Below the pieces are notes generated by a model that did not search any database, had not been told where the DNA came from, and saw only the letters and a program-made list of their open reading frames with translations. Below are positions 33,363 through 42,354 of a DNA stretch of 64,000 bases, one piece after another. The position numbers and the translations under genes are program-made. This DNA comes from Clostridia bacterium (GTDB lineage Bacteria; Bacillota; Clostridia; Lachnospirales; Bianqueaceae), in NCBI GenBank assembly GCA_900764045.1, contig CAAFMN010000085.1, positions 62,001-126,000 on the forward strand, written 5' to 3'. The first letter of the stretch is position 1, and each line of letters opens with the position of its first letter.

Positions 33363-34700
33363 TTATTCACCAGCAACCGACAACTCTTCTGTTAAAATGG
33401 AAGGTGCTCCGATCACCGTAAAACCGAAAGGCATCTGGAACTTCAGATCCGCGCCGACGGTCCGGATCTGCTTCAGGAGCGTTAAGAAATTTCCGGATAC
33501 CGTAAAGGATGTGATCGCCTCTGCCTTTTTACCTTCCCGGATCCTGTAACCTCCGCACTGAATGGAGAAATCACCGGTAATCGCATTGGTCCCTGCGTGT
33601 AGTCCGGTAACGCTGGTCACAAGGATACCGTCGCCTGCCTGTTGATAAAGCTCTTCTTGAGAAGCTGTCCCAGGAACAATATAGAAAGTGTACGGCGCAA
33701 TATTAACCGGAGAGGCATAGCCCGCCTTGCTGGCATTGGCCGTGTCCGGCACTCCGGCCTTTTTCGCCGTCTGCAGGTTATGCATCAGTGTCTTAAGGAC
33801 TCCCTTTTCTACGATAGCCTTGGTCGATGTCGCAACACCCTCTGCATCAAAAGAAGCTTTAACAGGACTTTCCTTATAGAAGGGATCATCCATGATGGTA
33901 ATATTTTCGGCGGCAACCACCTCTCCTTCTTTTCCTGCCAGTAAAGAGAGTCCCTTTTGCGCATTATCGGCATTAAAGATCGGCACATACGCTCTCAGAA
34001 CACTGCCGATAGCCTCCGCGTCAAACACAACCGGATACTTACCGGTCGGTACAAGTACGGCTCCAATCTTACCAACCGCTGACTGCACCGCGTTTTTCGC
34101 GATAGCCTCAACATCCGCCTCCTGCAGCGGAGCGACCGCGAAGTCCATAGCGCTGAACTGCTCTTCTCCTTCCTTTACAATAGCAAAGCTGGATGCCTGC
34201 TGATAGCCGTAAGCATTCGACAGATGAAGGCCGGCAGAATTGGTCAGCTCAATCCGTCCCTGTACCTGCGCCGCTCCAGCCATCGTACTGGCCTGTACAC
34301 GCGGCTCTGCCTGAAGCGCCGCCTCATACAGCTTCATAGCCGTATCCGCAAGATCAACACTGCGCAGGAGCTTAGTCTCTGCCGGCTGGTACTCCTTGCT
34401 GCCCTCAAAAATTTCGGCTTCTCCTTCGGCTCCCATCAAGGACGCATTCTCCATCGCATCCGATACCAGAGCTTCCGCCTGCGCCTCGTCAAAGAGCTCT
34501 GTCGCGGCATATCCCATCTTCCCCTCATAGCTACAACGGAAGCAGGCTCCGCATTCCTTATCGCTTGAGAAAGAAGACACCTCATGATTCATAACCCGGA
34601 CCGATTGATCCTCCTGTTCTGAATAATACAGCTCATACTGGGTCAGTCCCGCTTTCTCCGCGATCTCTTTCACCTTTAACTGAAATTCTTCGTATGTCAT
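33363..34700 (-). CDS. tldE: TldE/PmbA-family metalloprotease subunit
   Basis: 445 residues from ATG 34700, 8 bases after AAGGAGGG; the frame is open further upstream without a start signal. The PmbA/TldE family is recognised by YYSEQEDQSVRV, FDAEAIGSVLRAY, and the C-terminal GTNAITGDFSIQCGGYRI. TldE lacks the metal-binding motif and forms a heterodimer with TldD, encoded 14 bases upstream, to degrade unfolded or modified peptides. No obvious peptide substrate gene is nearby. Confidence 0.92.
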   Translation of the reverse strand: MTYEEFQLKVKEIAEKAGLTQYELYYSEQEDQSVRVMNHEVSSFSSDKECGACFRCSYEGKMGYAATELFDEAQAEALVSDAMENASLMGAEGEAEIFEGSKEYQPAETKLLRSVDLADTAMKLYEAALQAEPRVQASTMAGAAQVQGRIELTNSAGLHLSNAYGYQQASSFAIVKEGEEQFSAMDFAVAPLQEADVEAIAKNAVQSAVGKIGAVLVPTGKYPVVFDAEAIGSVLRAYVPIFNADNAQKGLSLLAGKEGEVVAAENITIMDDPFYKESPVKASFDAEGVATSTKAIVEKGVLKTLMHNLQTAKKAGVPDTANASKAGYASPVNIAPYTFYIVPGTASQEELYQQAGDGILVTSVTGLHAGTNAITGDFSIQCGGYRIREGKKAEAITSFTVSGNFLTLLKQIRTVGADLKFQMPFGFTVIGAPSILTEELSVAGE

Positions 34701-34714
34701 CGTCTTTGCCCTCC

Positions 34715-36097
34715 TTACCGTCCGCCGACCGTGATCGAAGATACACGAATCAGAGGCTGGCCGACGTTGGTTGGAATACTGCCGCTGGCCGAACCGCACA
34801 TGCCCTGCGCGCTGGCCAAATTCTGACCGACACGATCAATATTCATCAGAATCTCTGAGCCTTTTCCGATCAGGCTGGCGCCGCGCACCGGCTCACAGAT
34901 CTTACCATTACGTACAAGATATCCTTCCACTACCGCGAAATTGAATTCACCTGTGACAGGATTTACAGATCCGCCGCCCATGGCCTTCGCATAGAGTCCG
35001 TATTCCATGGAAGAAATGATCTCCGCATTATCATCCGTGCCATTGGCAATATAGGTATTACTCATACGGGAAGTCGGTTCATAATGATAGTTCTCACGCC
35101 GTCCGCAGCCATTCGGTGTCATATTCATACGGCGTCCGCCCAGCCGGTCGATCAGGTAGCTCTTCAGAACCCCCTTTTCAATCAGCACATTTTTCTGTGT
35201 AGGACGGCCTTCATCATCGATATTGTTGGATCCCCAGGAATTGGGTTCCGTACCATCGTCAATTGCCGTCACCTTGACATTGGCAATCTGCTGTCCCAGC
35301 TTTCCGGAAAACTGGCTGCGGCCGGTCGCAACACTGGTTGCCTCCAAAGAATGTCCGCAAGCCTCATGGAAGATTACTCCGCCGAACCCATTCTCAATAG
35401 CAACCATCATCTTTCCCGCAGGACAATACCCTGCATGGAGCATTGTCACCGCCTGCTCCGCCGCTGTTCTGCCAGCCTGCGCAGGGTCGACCTGCTCAAA
35501 CATCTCCATTCCCTTGCGGAAACCCGGAGCACAGCTTCCCGTCTGCTTTTCTGTAGCCGTCGACGCGATTGCCGACACCCTGAGTCTCGTCCGAACCTGA
35601 CGGTCTTCCGTCAATAAGCCTTCACTGTTGGCAATCAGAATGTTTCGGTCCACATTCAGCAAAGAGGCTTCTACCTGAGAAATCTCATTGCTGTATTGTA
35701 CCGCGCCTGTGTGCGCTGCCCGCAGGAGATCGATCTGCTCCTGCTTGGACACGCCGGAGGTCACCCGCTGAATCGCATGAATGTCCGGAAAAATCCGTTC
35801 CTCCAAACGAATCGATACCTCTTTGCTGCTTTCACCCAAGGCATCCGCCACACTGGAAGCACACCGCATCAAGCCGCTATGACTCATGTCCGAAGTTGAG
35901 GCATAGACACTGCGCTTTCCGCGCAGTACCCGTATACCAACGCCGGACAGAAAACGATCCGATAACTCATCAACCGCACCGCCTGACAACACAACCAAAC
36001 CATGTCTGGTATGCTCTGCGAAGACTTCTGCAAAATCCGCGCCGGAAGACATCGCACGCCCCAGCAGTTCACTGAGAATTTTTTTATCCAGAATCAC
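34715..36097 (-). CDS. tldD: TldD-family metalloprotease
   Basis: 460 residues. A GTG start at 36097 lies 7 bases after GAGAGGGGG and gives an N-terminus beginning MILDKKILSELL; an ATG further upstream lacks a signal. The zinc motif HEACGHSLEAT provides the HExxxH ligands, and YHYEPTSRMSNTYI and NPVTGEFNFAVVEGY are family stretches. It forms a protease with TldE. The pair is probably one transcript, though I cannot pin its promoter in the A/T-rich sequence upstream. Confidence 0.93.
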   Translation of the reverse strand: MILDKKILSELLGRAMSSGADFAEVFAEHTRHGLVVLSGGAVDELSDRFLSGVGIRVLRGKRSVYASTSDMSHSGLMRCASSVADALGESSKEVSIRLEERIFPDIHAIQRVTSGVSKQEQIDLLRAAHTGAVQYSNEISQVEASLLNVDRNILIANSEGLLTEDRQVRTRLRVSAIASTATEKQTGSCAPGFRKGMEMFEQVDPAQAGRTAAEQAVTMLHAGYCPAGKMMVAIENGFGGVIFHEACGHSLEATSVATGRSQFSGKLGQQIANVKVTAIDDGTEPNSWGSNNIDDEGRPTQKNVLIEKGVLKSYLIDRLGGRRMNMTPNGCGRRENYHYEPTSRMSNTYIANGTDDNAEIISSMEYGLYAKAMGGGSVNPVTGEFNFAVVEGYLVRNGKICEPVRGASLIGKGSEILMNIDRVGQNLASAQGMCGSASGSIPTNVGQPLIRVSSITVGGR

Positions 36098-36227
36098 TGG
36101 AATTCCCCCTCTCAAACAAAATTCATTCAAAGTATAGCACTTTCTCCGGAAAAAATCAAGCATTGGAATCATTCAAGGTCTTTACCTTATATCCTTCTCA
36201 ATACCAATGGCGTATTTATCCAAAGAA

Positions 36228-36253
36228 AAAAGCACCGGGAATCCGGTGCTAAA
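36228..36253. terminator. Hairpin at the end of the secreted-protein gene
   Basis: Eight-bp stem AGCACCGG / CCGGTGCT with a GAAT loop, AAAAAA on the left and AAAAA on the right. On the minus strand it is followed by TTTTTTCTTT, so it should end the transcript from 37233. Confidence 0.8.
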
Positions 36254-36257
36254 AACT

Positions 36258-36289
36258 TGGAGGAGAAAATAAAATGAAGATACAAACAT
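36258..36289 (+). other. Strong ribosome binding site before a five-codon frame
   Basis: GGAGGAG stands 8 bases before ATG 36274, which opens only five codons (MKIQT, then TGA). A second ATG overlaps that stop and gives 11 codons. The rest of 36098-36393 holds the hairpin at 36231 and A/T-rich sequence, with no gene. This looks like a decayed gene start or a chance match; no promoter is evident. Confidence 0.3.
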
Positions 36290-36393
36290 GAAAAAGTTTT
36301 GTTATATATATAGTAACCGATAGTTGTGAACAAAATATGAACGTCAGGTTTTAATTATGTATCAACTTGGTACCAATCTCGTTACAATCCGTT

Positions 36394-37233
36394 TTACCAG
36401 GTAACAGCGATATCCAGCTGATACGGATTGCTGTAAGAAAACCAACCGGTATCGACCACGATGCAAGTTCCCAGGGAACTCTCTACCAGAGATCCTCTCG
36501 GGCGAATCTCCAGATTGGCGGCGCACATGATGTAGTCGCCAAGCATCTTACATCCGTCGGCGCGAACCCAGTATTCTCCTGTGTAACCCATGCTCCGCAT
36601 GATGTCAATCACTCCGGACATATCCAGGTTATAATAGGATTCCTTGCCGCTGGGACCATATACTACTCCGATATACGGATTCAAAACCGTACCGTCCCAA
36701 CTGCCGGAACCGGAATTGGAGCTCTCCTGTTTGGAAGCGGTCTGCACTGCGCGTGCCGCTCTGGCCGCCGCTTCCTGCTCCGCCAGAATTCTAGCCGCTT
36801 CTGCCTGTCTCTCCGCTTCTTCTCTGGCTGCCGCAGCTTTCGCCGCTTCTTCCAATTTTCTCTCAAAAGCAGCCTTTGCACGGATATTCTGTGCTTCATC
36901 CGTAATCTGTGTCTCATAGAAAGCATCGTCAATCTCTTCTATCATGGGGATCTCTATCTGTTCCTCCTTGACAGCAGCAAGCTTATGCGCTTCCTCAGCT
37001 TTTTCCGCTCTCTCGATCTTATAGGACTCCTGAAGGATTCCGGAGAGATTTGTTACATGTATATTCATGCTTTTCAAAATCGCCTGGCTAGAAACAAACG
37101 AATCGAGAACGGCGGAAGAAGTAACTGCAATGGGCGGTACCGTTTCCTGAGCATATCCGCGTATCGGCAGTGTCGTCATATCCGCGGCCATTACAGCGGC
37201 CAATGTTATCGAGACTAATCGTTTTCCTTTCAA
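36394..37233 (-). CDS. Secreted coiled-coil protein with C-terminal wall-associated domain
   Basis: 279 residues, TTG start after GGAG. A signal peptide (about 1-28, basic start, hydrophobic core, GYAQE cleavage region) is followed by a Glu/Ala/Arg-rich coiled coil (about 75-165), a Ser/Gly linker, and a C-terminal domain of about 100 residues with GPSGKESYYNLDMSGVI, WVRADGCKMLGDYIMCAA and LGTCIVVDTG. The last part recalls clostridial 3D-like/RlpA-like wall domains, with an Asp in VVDTG. A peptidoglycan-related role is inference. Own promoter and terminator. Confidence 0.75.
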   Translation of the reverse strand: MKGKRLVSITLAAVMAADMTTLPIRGYAQETVPPIAVTSSAVLDSFVSSQAILKSMNIHVTNLSGILQESYKIERAEKAEEAHKLAAVKEEQIEIPMIEEIDDAFYETQITDEAQNIRAKAAFERKLEEAAKAAAAREEAERQAEAARILAEQEAAARAARAVQTASKQESSNSGSGSWDGTVLNPYIGVVYGPSGKESYYNLDMSGVIDIMRSMGYTGEYWVRADGCKMLGDYIMCAANLEIRPRGSLVESSLGTCIVVDTGWFSYSNPYQLDIAVTW

Positions 37234-37274
37234 AACTACAACTCCAATCTTTTCAATTTTTAATTGACTATGAT

Positions 37275-37303
37275 ATTATATTACACTCATATGAAAAAAT
37301 CAA
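37275..37303 (-). promoter_or_regulatory. Promoter of the secreted-protein gene
   Basis: On the minus strand TTGATT (37303-37298), 17-base spacer, consensus TATAAT (37280-37275). Confidence 0.75.
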
Positions 37304-37410
37304 TAGCAACTTGTAACACTTTTGAAATATTTAACAAACGTTTGAAATAATCCATTTTTTCATAGTTATTTTCAGCAATATCTTCCAATATCGTCAAAAA
37401 AAATGCAAAC

Positions 37411-37444
37411 TTGACTTGCAAATTTTTTTCTCCTATAGTATAAT
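37411..37444 (+). promoter_or_regulatory. Two overlapping sigma-A promoters of pckA
   Basis: TTGCAA (37416-37421) with TATAAT (37439-37444), and TTGACT (37411-37416) with TATAGT (37434-37439). Each pair has a 17-base spacer and the two are offset by five bases. The leader of about 58 bases contains CTGGG...CCCAG ends that could pair. Confidence 0.75.
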
Positions 37445-37508
37445 ACAAACTGGGTGACGTTGTATTAACTGCTGCCCAGAGATTATAAGGAAACAGGAGG
37501 AATTACAA

Positions 37509-39101
37509 ATGGATGCTAAGGAATTAGCAAAATGCGGAATTGTGAATCCGAAAGCCGTTTATCATAACCTGAGCCCGGCTAAGCTGGTCGAAGAGGCGCT
37601 GAAAAACGGAGAGGGTATTTTAACAGATAAGGGTGCTCTTGCGGTTACCACCGGCAAGTATACCGGCCGCTCTCCTAAGGATAAGTTCATTGTTGACACT
37701 CCGGCTGTACACGATGTTGTTGCCTGGGGCAATGTTAATGTTCCTATGGAAAAGGAAAAGTTCGACGCGATCAAGGCTAAGATGCAGGCATATCTGCAGA
37801 ATAAGGTACTTTATGTATTTGATGGTTTTGCCGGCGCTGACCCCAAGTACACCAGAAAGTTCCGTGTAATCAATGAGTTCGCTTGCCAGAACCTCTTTAT
37901 TCATCAGCTGCTGATCCGTCCGACCGAGGAGCAACTGGCTGCTTTCGGTGATCCGGACTTCACGATCATCGCTGCACCTGGTTTCAAGTGCGTACCTGAG
38001 GTAGACGGTACTCATTCTGAGGCTGCTATTCTGGTTAACTATGAGGAGAAGCTGGTTCTGATTGCCGGTACACAGTATTCCGGAGAGATCAAGAAGTCTG
38101 TATTCTCTGTTATGAACTACCTGATGCCCATACAGGAGAATGTACTGCCCATGCACTGCTCCGCCAACATGGATCCGGAGACACATGAGACCGCAGTATT
38201 CTTCGGTCTGTCCGGTACCGGTAAGACGACTCTGTCTGCTGACCCGAACCGTAAGCTGATCGGTGATGACGAGCATGGTTGGTCTGCTGACGGCGTATTT
38301 AACTTTGAGGGTGGCTGCTATGCAAAGACCATCAATCTGAAGGCTGAGAATGAGCCTGAGATCTACGGTGCGATCCGCTTTGGTTCTGAGTTGGAGAACG
38401 TTATCGTTGATCCTGAGACCCGTGTTGCCGATTATGATGATGGCAGCCTGACCGAGAACACCCGTGTTGGCTATCCGATCGAGTATATTGACAATGCTGC
38501 AATCCCGGGCGTAGGCGGAATTCCGAAGGTTGTTATCTTCCTGACCGCTGATGCTTTTGGCGTACTGCCCCCGATCTCCAGACTGGATGAGAACGCTGCT
38601 ATGTATCATTTCGTTACCGGCTTCACCTCTAAGCTGGCTGGTACCGAGCGTGGTGTAACCGAGCCTCAGCCGACCTTCTCTACTCTGTTCGGCGAGCCCT
38701 TTATGCCGATGGATCCTTCCGTATATGCCGGAATGCTGGGTGAGAGAATCGAAAAGTACGGCACCAAGGTATATCTGGTAAATACCGGTTGGGCAGGCGG
38801 CAGCGCAGCTTCCGGCGCAAAGCGTATGAAGCTGGCTTATACCCGTGCTATGGTTACCGCTGCTCTGAATGGTTCCTTCGATAACATCGAGTTCAAGCAT
38901 CATGATGTATTCAATGTTGATTATCCTGTAAGCTGCCCTGGCGTACCGGATGAGATGCTGGATGCTCGTGGTCTTTGGGCTGATAAGGCCGCTTATGATG
39001 AGCAGGCTAACAAGCTGGCTAAGATGTTCGAGGACAACTTCTCCAAGAAGTACCCGAATATGCCCAAGAACATTGCTGAGGCTGGTCCGAAGGCAAAGTA
39101 A
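37509..39101 (+). CDS. pckA: ATP-dependent phosphoenolpyruvate carboxykinase
   Basis: 530 residues, ATG after ACAGGAGG. Signature motifs are GKYTGRSPKDKF (about 56-67), FGLSGTGKTTLSADP (P-loop, about 235-249), IGDDEHGW and NTGWAGG. The enzyme interconverts oxaloacetate and PEP with ATP/ADP. In fermenting anaerobes it often runs towards oxaloacetate, for succinate formation or anaplerosis. Codon use is strongly biased compared with neighbours (regular GCT, GTT, CTG, AAG), indicating high expression, consistent with the double promoter. Monocistronic. Confidence 0.97.
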   Translation: MDAKELAKCGIVNPKAVYHNLSPAKLVEEALKNGEGILTDKGALAVTTGKYTGRSPKDKFIVDTPAVHDVVAWGNVNVPMEKEKFDAIKAKMQAYLQNKVLYVFDGFAGADPKYTRKFRVINEFACQNLFIHQLLIRPTEEQLAAFGDPDFTIIAAPGFKCVPEVDGTHSEAAILVNYEEKLVLIAGTQYSGEIKKSVFSVMNYLMPIQENVLPMHCSANMDPETHETAVFFGLSGTGKTTLSADPNRKLIGDDEHGWSADGVFNFEGGCYAKTINLKAENEPEIYGAIRFGSELENVIVDPETRVADYDDGSLTENTRVGYPIEYIDNAAIPGVGGIPKVVIFLTADAFGVLPPISRLDENAAMYHFVTGFTSKLAGTERGVTEPQPTFSTLFGEPFMPMDPSVYAGMLGERIEKYGTKVYLVNTGWAGGSAASGAKRMKLAYTRAMVTAALNGSFDNIEFKHHDVFNVDYPVSCPGVPDEMLDARGLWADKAAYDEQANKLAKMFEDNFSKKYPNMPKNIAEAGPKAK

Positions 39102-39119
39102 TTTCACTTCTGCCTTTAT

Positions 39120-39156
39120 AAATCCGGTGGAGATTTTCTCTGCCGGATTTTTTATT
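39120..39156. terminator. Terminator between pckA and spmB
   Basis: Stem AAATCCGG / CCGGATTT (39120-39127 with 39143-39150) plus an inner GGAGA / TCTCT extension, then TTTTTTATTTT on the plus strand; it can also serve spmB. Confidence 0.85.
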
Positions 39157-39682
39157 TTACAATCCACCTTGCCAAAACAACACTGGCGGCAATCCCTGCC
39201 AGATTGGCCAAAATGGCTCCAGGCAAAGTGTACCTTGTTCTCTCTACTTTCGCTGCCGAAAAATATACGGACATGGTATAGAGGATCGTTTCAGTAGAAC
39301 CGATCATAATCGATGTCATAACCCCCTCCAGAGAATCCGGTCCAAAATCCTTAAACAGCTGCAATACCAATCCGGTTGACGCTGATGAAGAGATAAATTT
39401 GGTCAAAGCGATGGGAATAAGCGGAGATGGTACATACAGGAGACTGCCCACCGGCTCCAACAGTTGGGTTAGAATTGTAAGCGCGCCTGAAGATTGGAAG
39501 ATTCCGACCGCGACAACCAGACTCAGAAAAGTTGGAAAGATCTTCCATACGACACGGATTCCTTTGAATGCACCGCGAAAGAAGCTTTCCAATACATTGA
39601 TCTTCTGTAATAAACCATAGGTAATAATTCCGGCAAAGATCAACGGAATCAAAAGGTCGGAAAGCATGATGATCCATCTCAT
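39152..39682 (-). CDS. spmB: Spore maturation protein SpmB
   Basis: 176 residues from ATG 39682, overlapping the spmA stop by four bases. Several membrane helices; ALTKFISSSASTGLVLQLF and IMIGSTETILYTMSVYF are typical SpmB segments with the nucleoside-recognition (Gate) fold. SpmA and SpmB are needed for full dehydration of the spore core in Bacillus and Clostridium. Confidence 0.92.
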   Translation of the reverse strand: MRWIIMLSDLLIPLIFAGIITYGLLQKINVLESFFRGAFKGIRVVWKIFPTFLSLVVAVGIFQSSGALTILTQLLEPVGSLLYVPSPLIPIALTKFISSSASTGLVLQLFKDFGPDSLEGVMTSIMIGSTETILYTMSVYFSAAKVERTRYTLPGAILANLAGIAASVVLARWIVK

Positions 39683-40260
39683 CGATGTTCCCTCTTCTCC
39701 ATCAGCTTCGCCGCGACAACTCCGGTTAAGGTCGATATCATTGTCGCAAGGAGCGCCGGAGCCACAATCATTGAGGGCGATACTGAGCCGTATTGACTTC
39801 GGTATGCAATCATATTGATAGGAATGAGCTGGAGGGAAGACATATTGACAATCATAAAAGTACACATGGCATTGCTGGCCGTCTTGCTATGTCCATTCAA
39901 CTCCGCCAGACTTTCCATCGCCATAAGTCCCGGAGGCGTCGCAGCCCATCCAAGTCCGAATAGATTGGCCACAAAATTCGCGCTGATCTGCTTTCCCGCC
40001 GGGTGTCCTTCCGGTATCTCCGGGAAAAGATATCTTAAAATCGGCTGCATCTTCTCTCCCAATTTTTTCATCAAGCCGGAATCTTCCGCGATTTCCATCA
40101 GTCCCGTCCATAAAGCCACGACTCCAACCAGCGTCAATATGATCGAAACCGCTTCCTGTGAAGATGCGATCAACTGTGTACTGAGCAGTCCCATATTTCC
40201 GGTAAACGCAGCCGTCACAATAGCCATCAGAATCATTCCGGCCCATATTTTATTCAGCAT
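39679..40260 (-). CDS. spmA: Spore maturation protein SpmA
   Basis: 193 residues, ATG after GGGAGATG. LWTGLMEIAEDSGL, NFVANLFGLGWAATPPGLMAM and MCTFMIVNMSSLQLIPIN are hallmark SpmA/Gate-domain segments. It forms an operon with spmB. In Bacillus the operon is mother-cell specific; a candidate sigma-E-like site upstream (CATATAGAT) is too weak to list. Confidence 0.92.
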   Translation of the reverse strand: MLNKIWAGMILMAIVTAAFTGNMGLLSTQLIASSQEAVSIILTLVGVVALWTGLMEIAEDSGLMKKLGEKMQPILRYLFPEIPEGHPAGKQISANFVANLFGLGWAATPPGLMAMESLAELNGHSKTASNAMCTFMIVNMSSLQLIPINMIAYRSQYGSVSPSMIVAPALLATMISTLTGVVAAKLMEKREHR

Positions 40261-40345
40261 ATCATAGCATCTCCCTTCCCTCCTCCAGATATTTTCATCT
40301 ATATGCCGTCAGAGGAATAAAATAGCAATTATTTCAAAAAACACC

Positions 40346-40374
40346 TTGTATATTTCTTCCATCTATGCTATAAT
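40346..40374 (+). promoter_or_regulatory. Promoter of the GltD-like gene
   Basis: TTGTAT (40346-40351), 17-base spacer, consensus TATAAT (40369-40374) with an extended TGC. Confidence 0.8.
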
Positions 40375-40419
40375 TACATCATAAGATTTGTACAAGATGC
40401 CCATGAAAGGATGATGGTT

Positions 40420-41718
40420 ATGGCAGATACAATCCTCGCGGAGGCGAACCGCTGTTTGAATTGCAAAAAACCGCGATGCAGTGAAGGCTGCCCCGTGCAT
40501 ACTCCCATCCCCAAAGCGATCTCTATGCTGAAGGCCGGTGAAATTAAAAAGGCCGGAAAGCTCTTGTTCGCGAACAATCCCCTATCCTTGGTATGCGCTT
40601 ATGTCTGTCCTCATGAACAGCAATGTGAGGGCCATTGTGTGTTAGGGATCAAGGGTGAGCCTGTACATTTCAGCAAAATCGAGCGTTATATTTCCAATTT
40701 GTATCTGGATGCGCTTGTTCCTCCACCGCGCATTATTGACCCGTGCAGACGTGTGGCCATTATCGGTTCCGGTCCGGCCGGAATCACGATTGCTGTCATC
40801 CTGGCAAAACGGGGTTATAATATCACTATTTTTGAGAATCATGACAAAATCGGCGGTGTACTGCAATACGGCATTCCCGGTTTTCGTCTCCCCAAGGATA
40901 TCTTGGAGCGTCTGCATCATAAACTGATCAGTATGGGAATTAAGATTCGCCCCAACATCCTTGTTGGCACGACCATTACGATCGACGATCTGTTTCAGGA
41001 CGGCTACAAAGCCGTATTTATCGGAACCGGCGTATGGCGGCCGCAGTCCTTGCATATCAAGGGACAGACTCTTGGGAATGTGCATTTCGCCATTGATTAT
41101 CTGAAAAATCCTTCTTCTTTCCATCTTGGGAAAAAGATATGCATTATCGGAGCCGGCAATGTCGCTATCGATGCCGCCCGCAGTGCGGTCCGGCAGAATG
41201 TCTGGGATGTCACTATCCTCTACCGCGGCTCGCCGGATGATATGACGGCTCTGCCAAGCGAGGTTGAGCTTGCCAAGATCGATGGTGTGCATTTTGAATT
41301 CCATAAGGTTCCTTATGAGATTACGGAGCATTCCGTGAAATATCGTTCCACACAATGGGATGAAGAAAAGGGCTGGATCGAAGTTCCCGATACAGAAGCA
41401 GAATTTTTCTGCGACAGTGTAATCGTAGCCATCGGTCAGGGTCCCCGGCATTTGATTGTTAATAGTACCAGCGGCATCAATGTTACGAGCCGCGGACTTG
41501 TGGAAACACAGAGCGACGGCAGCACGACCCGTCCCGGCGTATTCTCCTCTGGAGATGTCGTAAGCGGCGCCAAAACTGTTGTGCAGGCTGTACGCCAATC
41601 CAAAATCGTTGCGGACGCTATCGATGAATATGTCAGCGCTTATGTGTCCGGCGAACGTGCGAGAAAGGGAGAGACAGATCCCCTGGAAGGCGTAGAACAA
41701 CCCTCTGATCCTGAATAA
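40420..41718 (+). CDS. NAD(P)H-dependent oxidoreductase, glutamate-synthase small-subunit family
   Basis: 432 residues. ATG 40420 is chosen because GAAAGG lies 9 bases before it; the ATGs at 40411 and 40414 are too close to that site. Cysteine motifs CLNCKKPRCSEGCPVH and CAYVCPHEQQCEGHC bind two 4Fe-4S clusters. An FAD motif GSGPAGI and an NAD(P) motif GAGNVAIDAARSA follow. The family feeds electrons to GltB, NfnA or other partners. No large GltB is nearby, so this is a stand-alone GltD/NfnB-like protein of unknown partner. Confidence 0.88.
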   Translation: MADTILAEANRCLNCKKPRCSEGCPVHTPIPKAISMLKAGEIKKAGKLLFANNPLSLVCAYVCPHEQQCEGHCVLGIKGEPVHFSKIERYISNLYLDALVPPPRIIDPCRRVAIIGSGPAGITIAVILAKRGYNITIFENHDKIGGVLQYGIPGFRLPKDILERLHHKLISMGIKIRPNILVGTTITIDDLFQDGYKAVFIGTGVWRPQSLHIKGQTLGNVHFAIDYLKNPSSFHLGKKICIIGAGNVAIDAARSAVRQNVWDVTILYRGSPDDMTALPSEVELAKIDGVHFEFHKVPYEITEHSVKYRSTQWDEEKGWIEVPDTEAEFFCDSVIVAIGQGPRHLIVNSTSGINVTSRGLVETQSDGSTTRPGVFSSGDVVSGAKTVVQAVRQSKIVADAIDEYVSAYVSGERARKGETDPLEGVEQPSDPE

Positions 41719-41770
41719 TCTTATATTTGTATATCTCCTCTTTTCTTACTTTCTTTTATTTTTTCTCTTT

Positions 41771-41798
41771 GCCTGATTTCATATCAGGCTCTTTTTTT
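41771..41798 (+). terminator. Terminator of the GltD-like gene
   Basis: Seven-bp stem GCCTGAT / ATCAGGC with a 5-base loop, followed by TCTTTTTTT. Confidence 0.88.
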
Positions 41799-41809
41799 GC
41801 TCAAAAAAC

Positions 41810-41838
41810 TTGCAAGCCTTATAAAACCGTGCTATAAT
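41810..41838 (+). promoter_or_regulatory. Promoter of the DUF5721-htpG transcript
   Basis: TTGCAA (41810-41815), 17-base spacer, consensus TATAAT (41833-41838) with an extended TGC. It follows the terminator by 11 bases. Confidence 0.82.
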
Positions 41839-41872
41839 GAACTTTGTGAGATTTGGAGAAAGGGGGATTCCC

Positions 41873-42340
41873 ATGATAATATTAAAAGTCACCAATATCA
41901 AGGCTTTTATGAATCGGCTGCTTCTACAGCCTGTCTTTGATGATTGGGAGTTTCAGGGAGCGGAAATCGCGGCACTGACACAATATTCGGTTGCCGGAAC
42001 CATCAACCCCCGGTATCTGACAGATGAAGAAAAAAAGACACGGACCAATATGGCCCTGCGTTTTGGCGAAGTCCGCCCGATACTGGCTTCCATTGTCCGG
42101 GCCGGTCATACTCCTACCACGATGAAACTGGTTCTTGCCTGTCCTTCGGACCTTCTAGAGGGACATGTATCGATCGGCGCCCAATCCTACCTGATGACCA
42201 TCCATTTTCAAGACGGGATACTTAAGCTGACCGGCGGCATCTCCATGCGCACCTTTTCCATGGATCGCACGGATGCGCAGTTCTGGGACGACCATTTTCC
42301 CAAAGTACTCTCAAAATTACAAATCGAATATGAAATATAG
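41873..42340 (+). CDS. DUF5721-family protein
   Basis: 155 residues from ATG 41873, 6 bases after AAAGGGGG. The opening ILKVTNIKAFMNRLLLQPVFD and the later TINPRYL and ALRFGEVRPI stretches resemble the DUF5721 family, which I know from Lachnospiraceae; function unknown. No signal peptide or membrane helix. It precedes htpG by 14 bases and probably shares its transcript. Confidence 0.7.
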   Translation: MIILKVTNIKAFMNRLLLQPVFDDWEFQGAEIAALTQYSVAGTINPRYLTDEEKKTRTNMALRFGEVRPILASIVRAGHTPTTMKLVLACPSDLLEGHVSIGAQSYLMTIHFQDGILKLTGGISMRTFSMDRTDAQFWDDHFPKVLSKLQIEYEI

Positions 42341-42354
42341 GAGGCAGATTGATT

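Noticed and set aside
37620..39167. 515-codon open frame antisense to pckA
   Set aside because: It is a by-product of strong codon bias in pckA; it has no ribosome binding site and its predicted protein resembles nothing.
40261..40330. Sigma-E-like promoter for spmA (CATATAGAT with TATTTT upstream)
   Set aside because: Only a partial match to both elements; biologically expected but not supported well enough to list.
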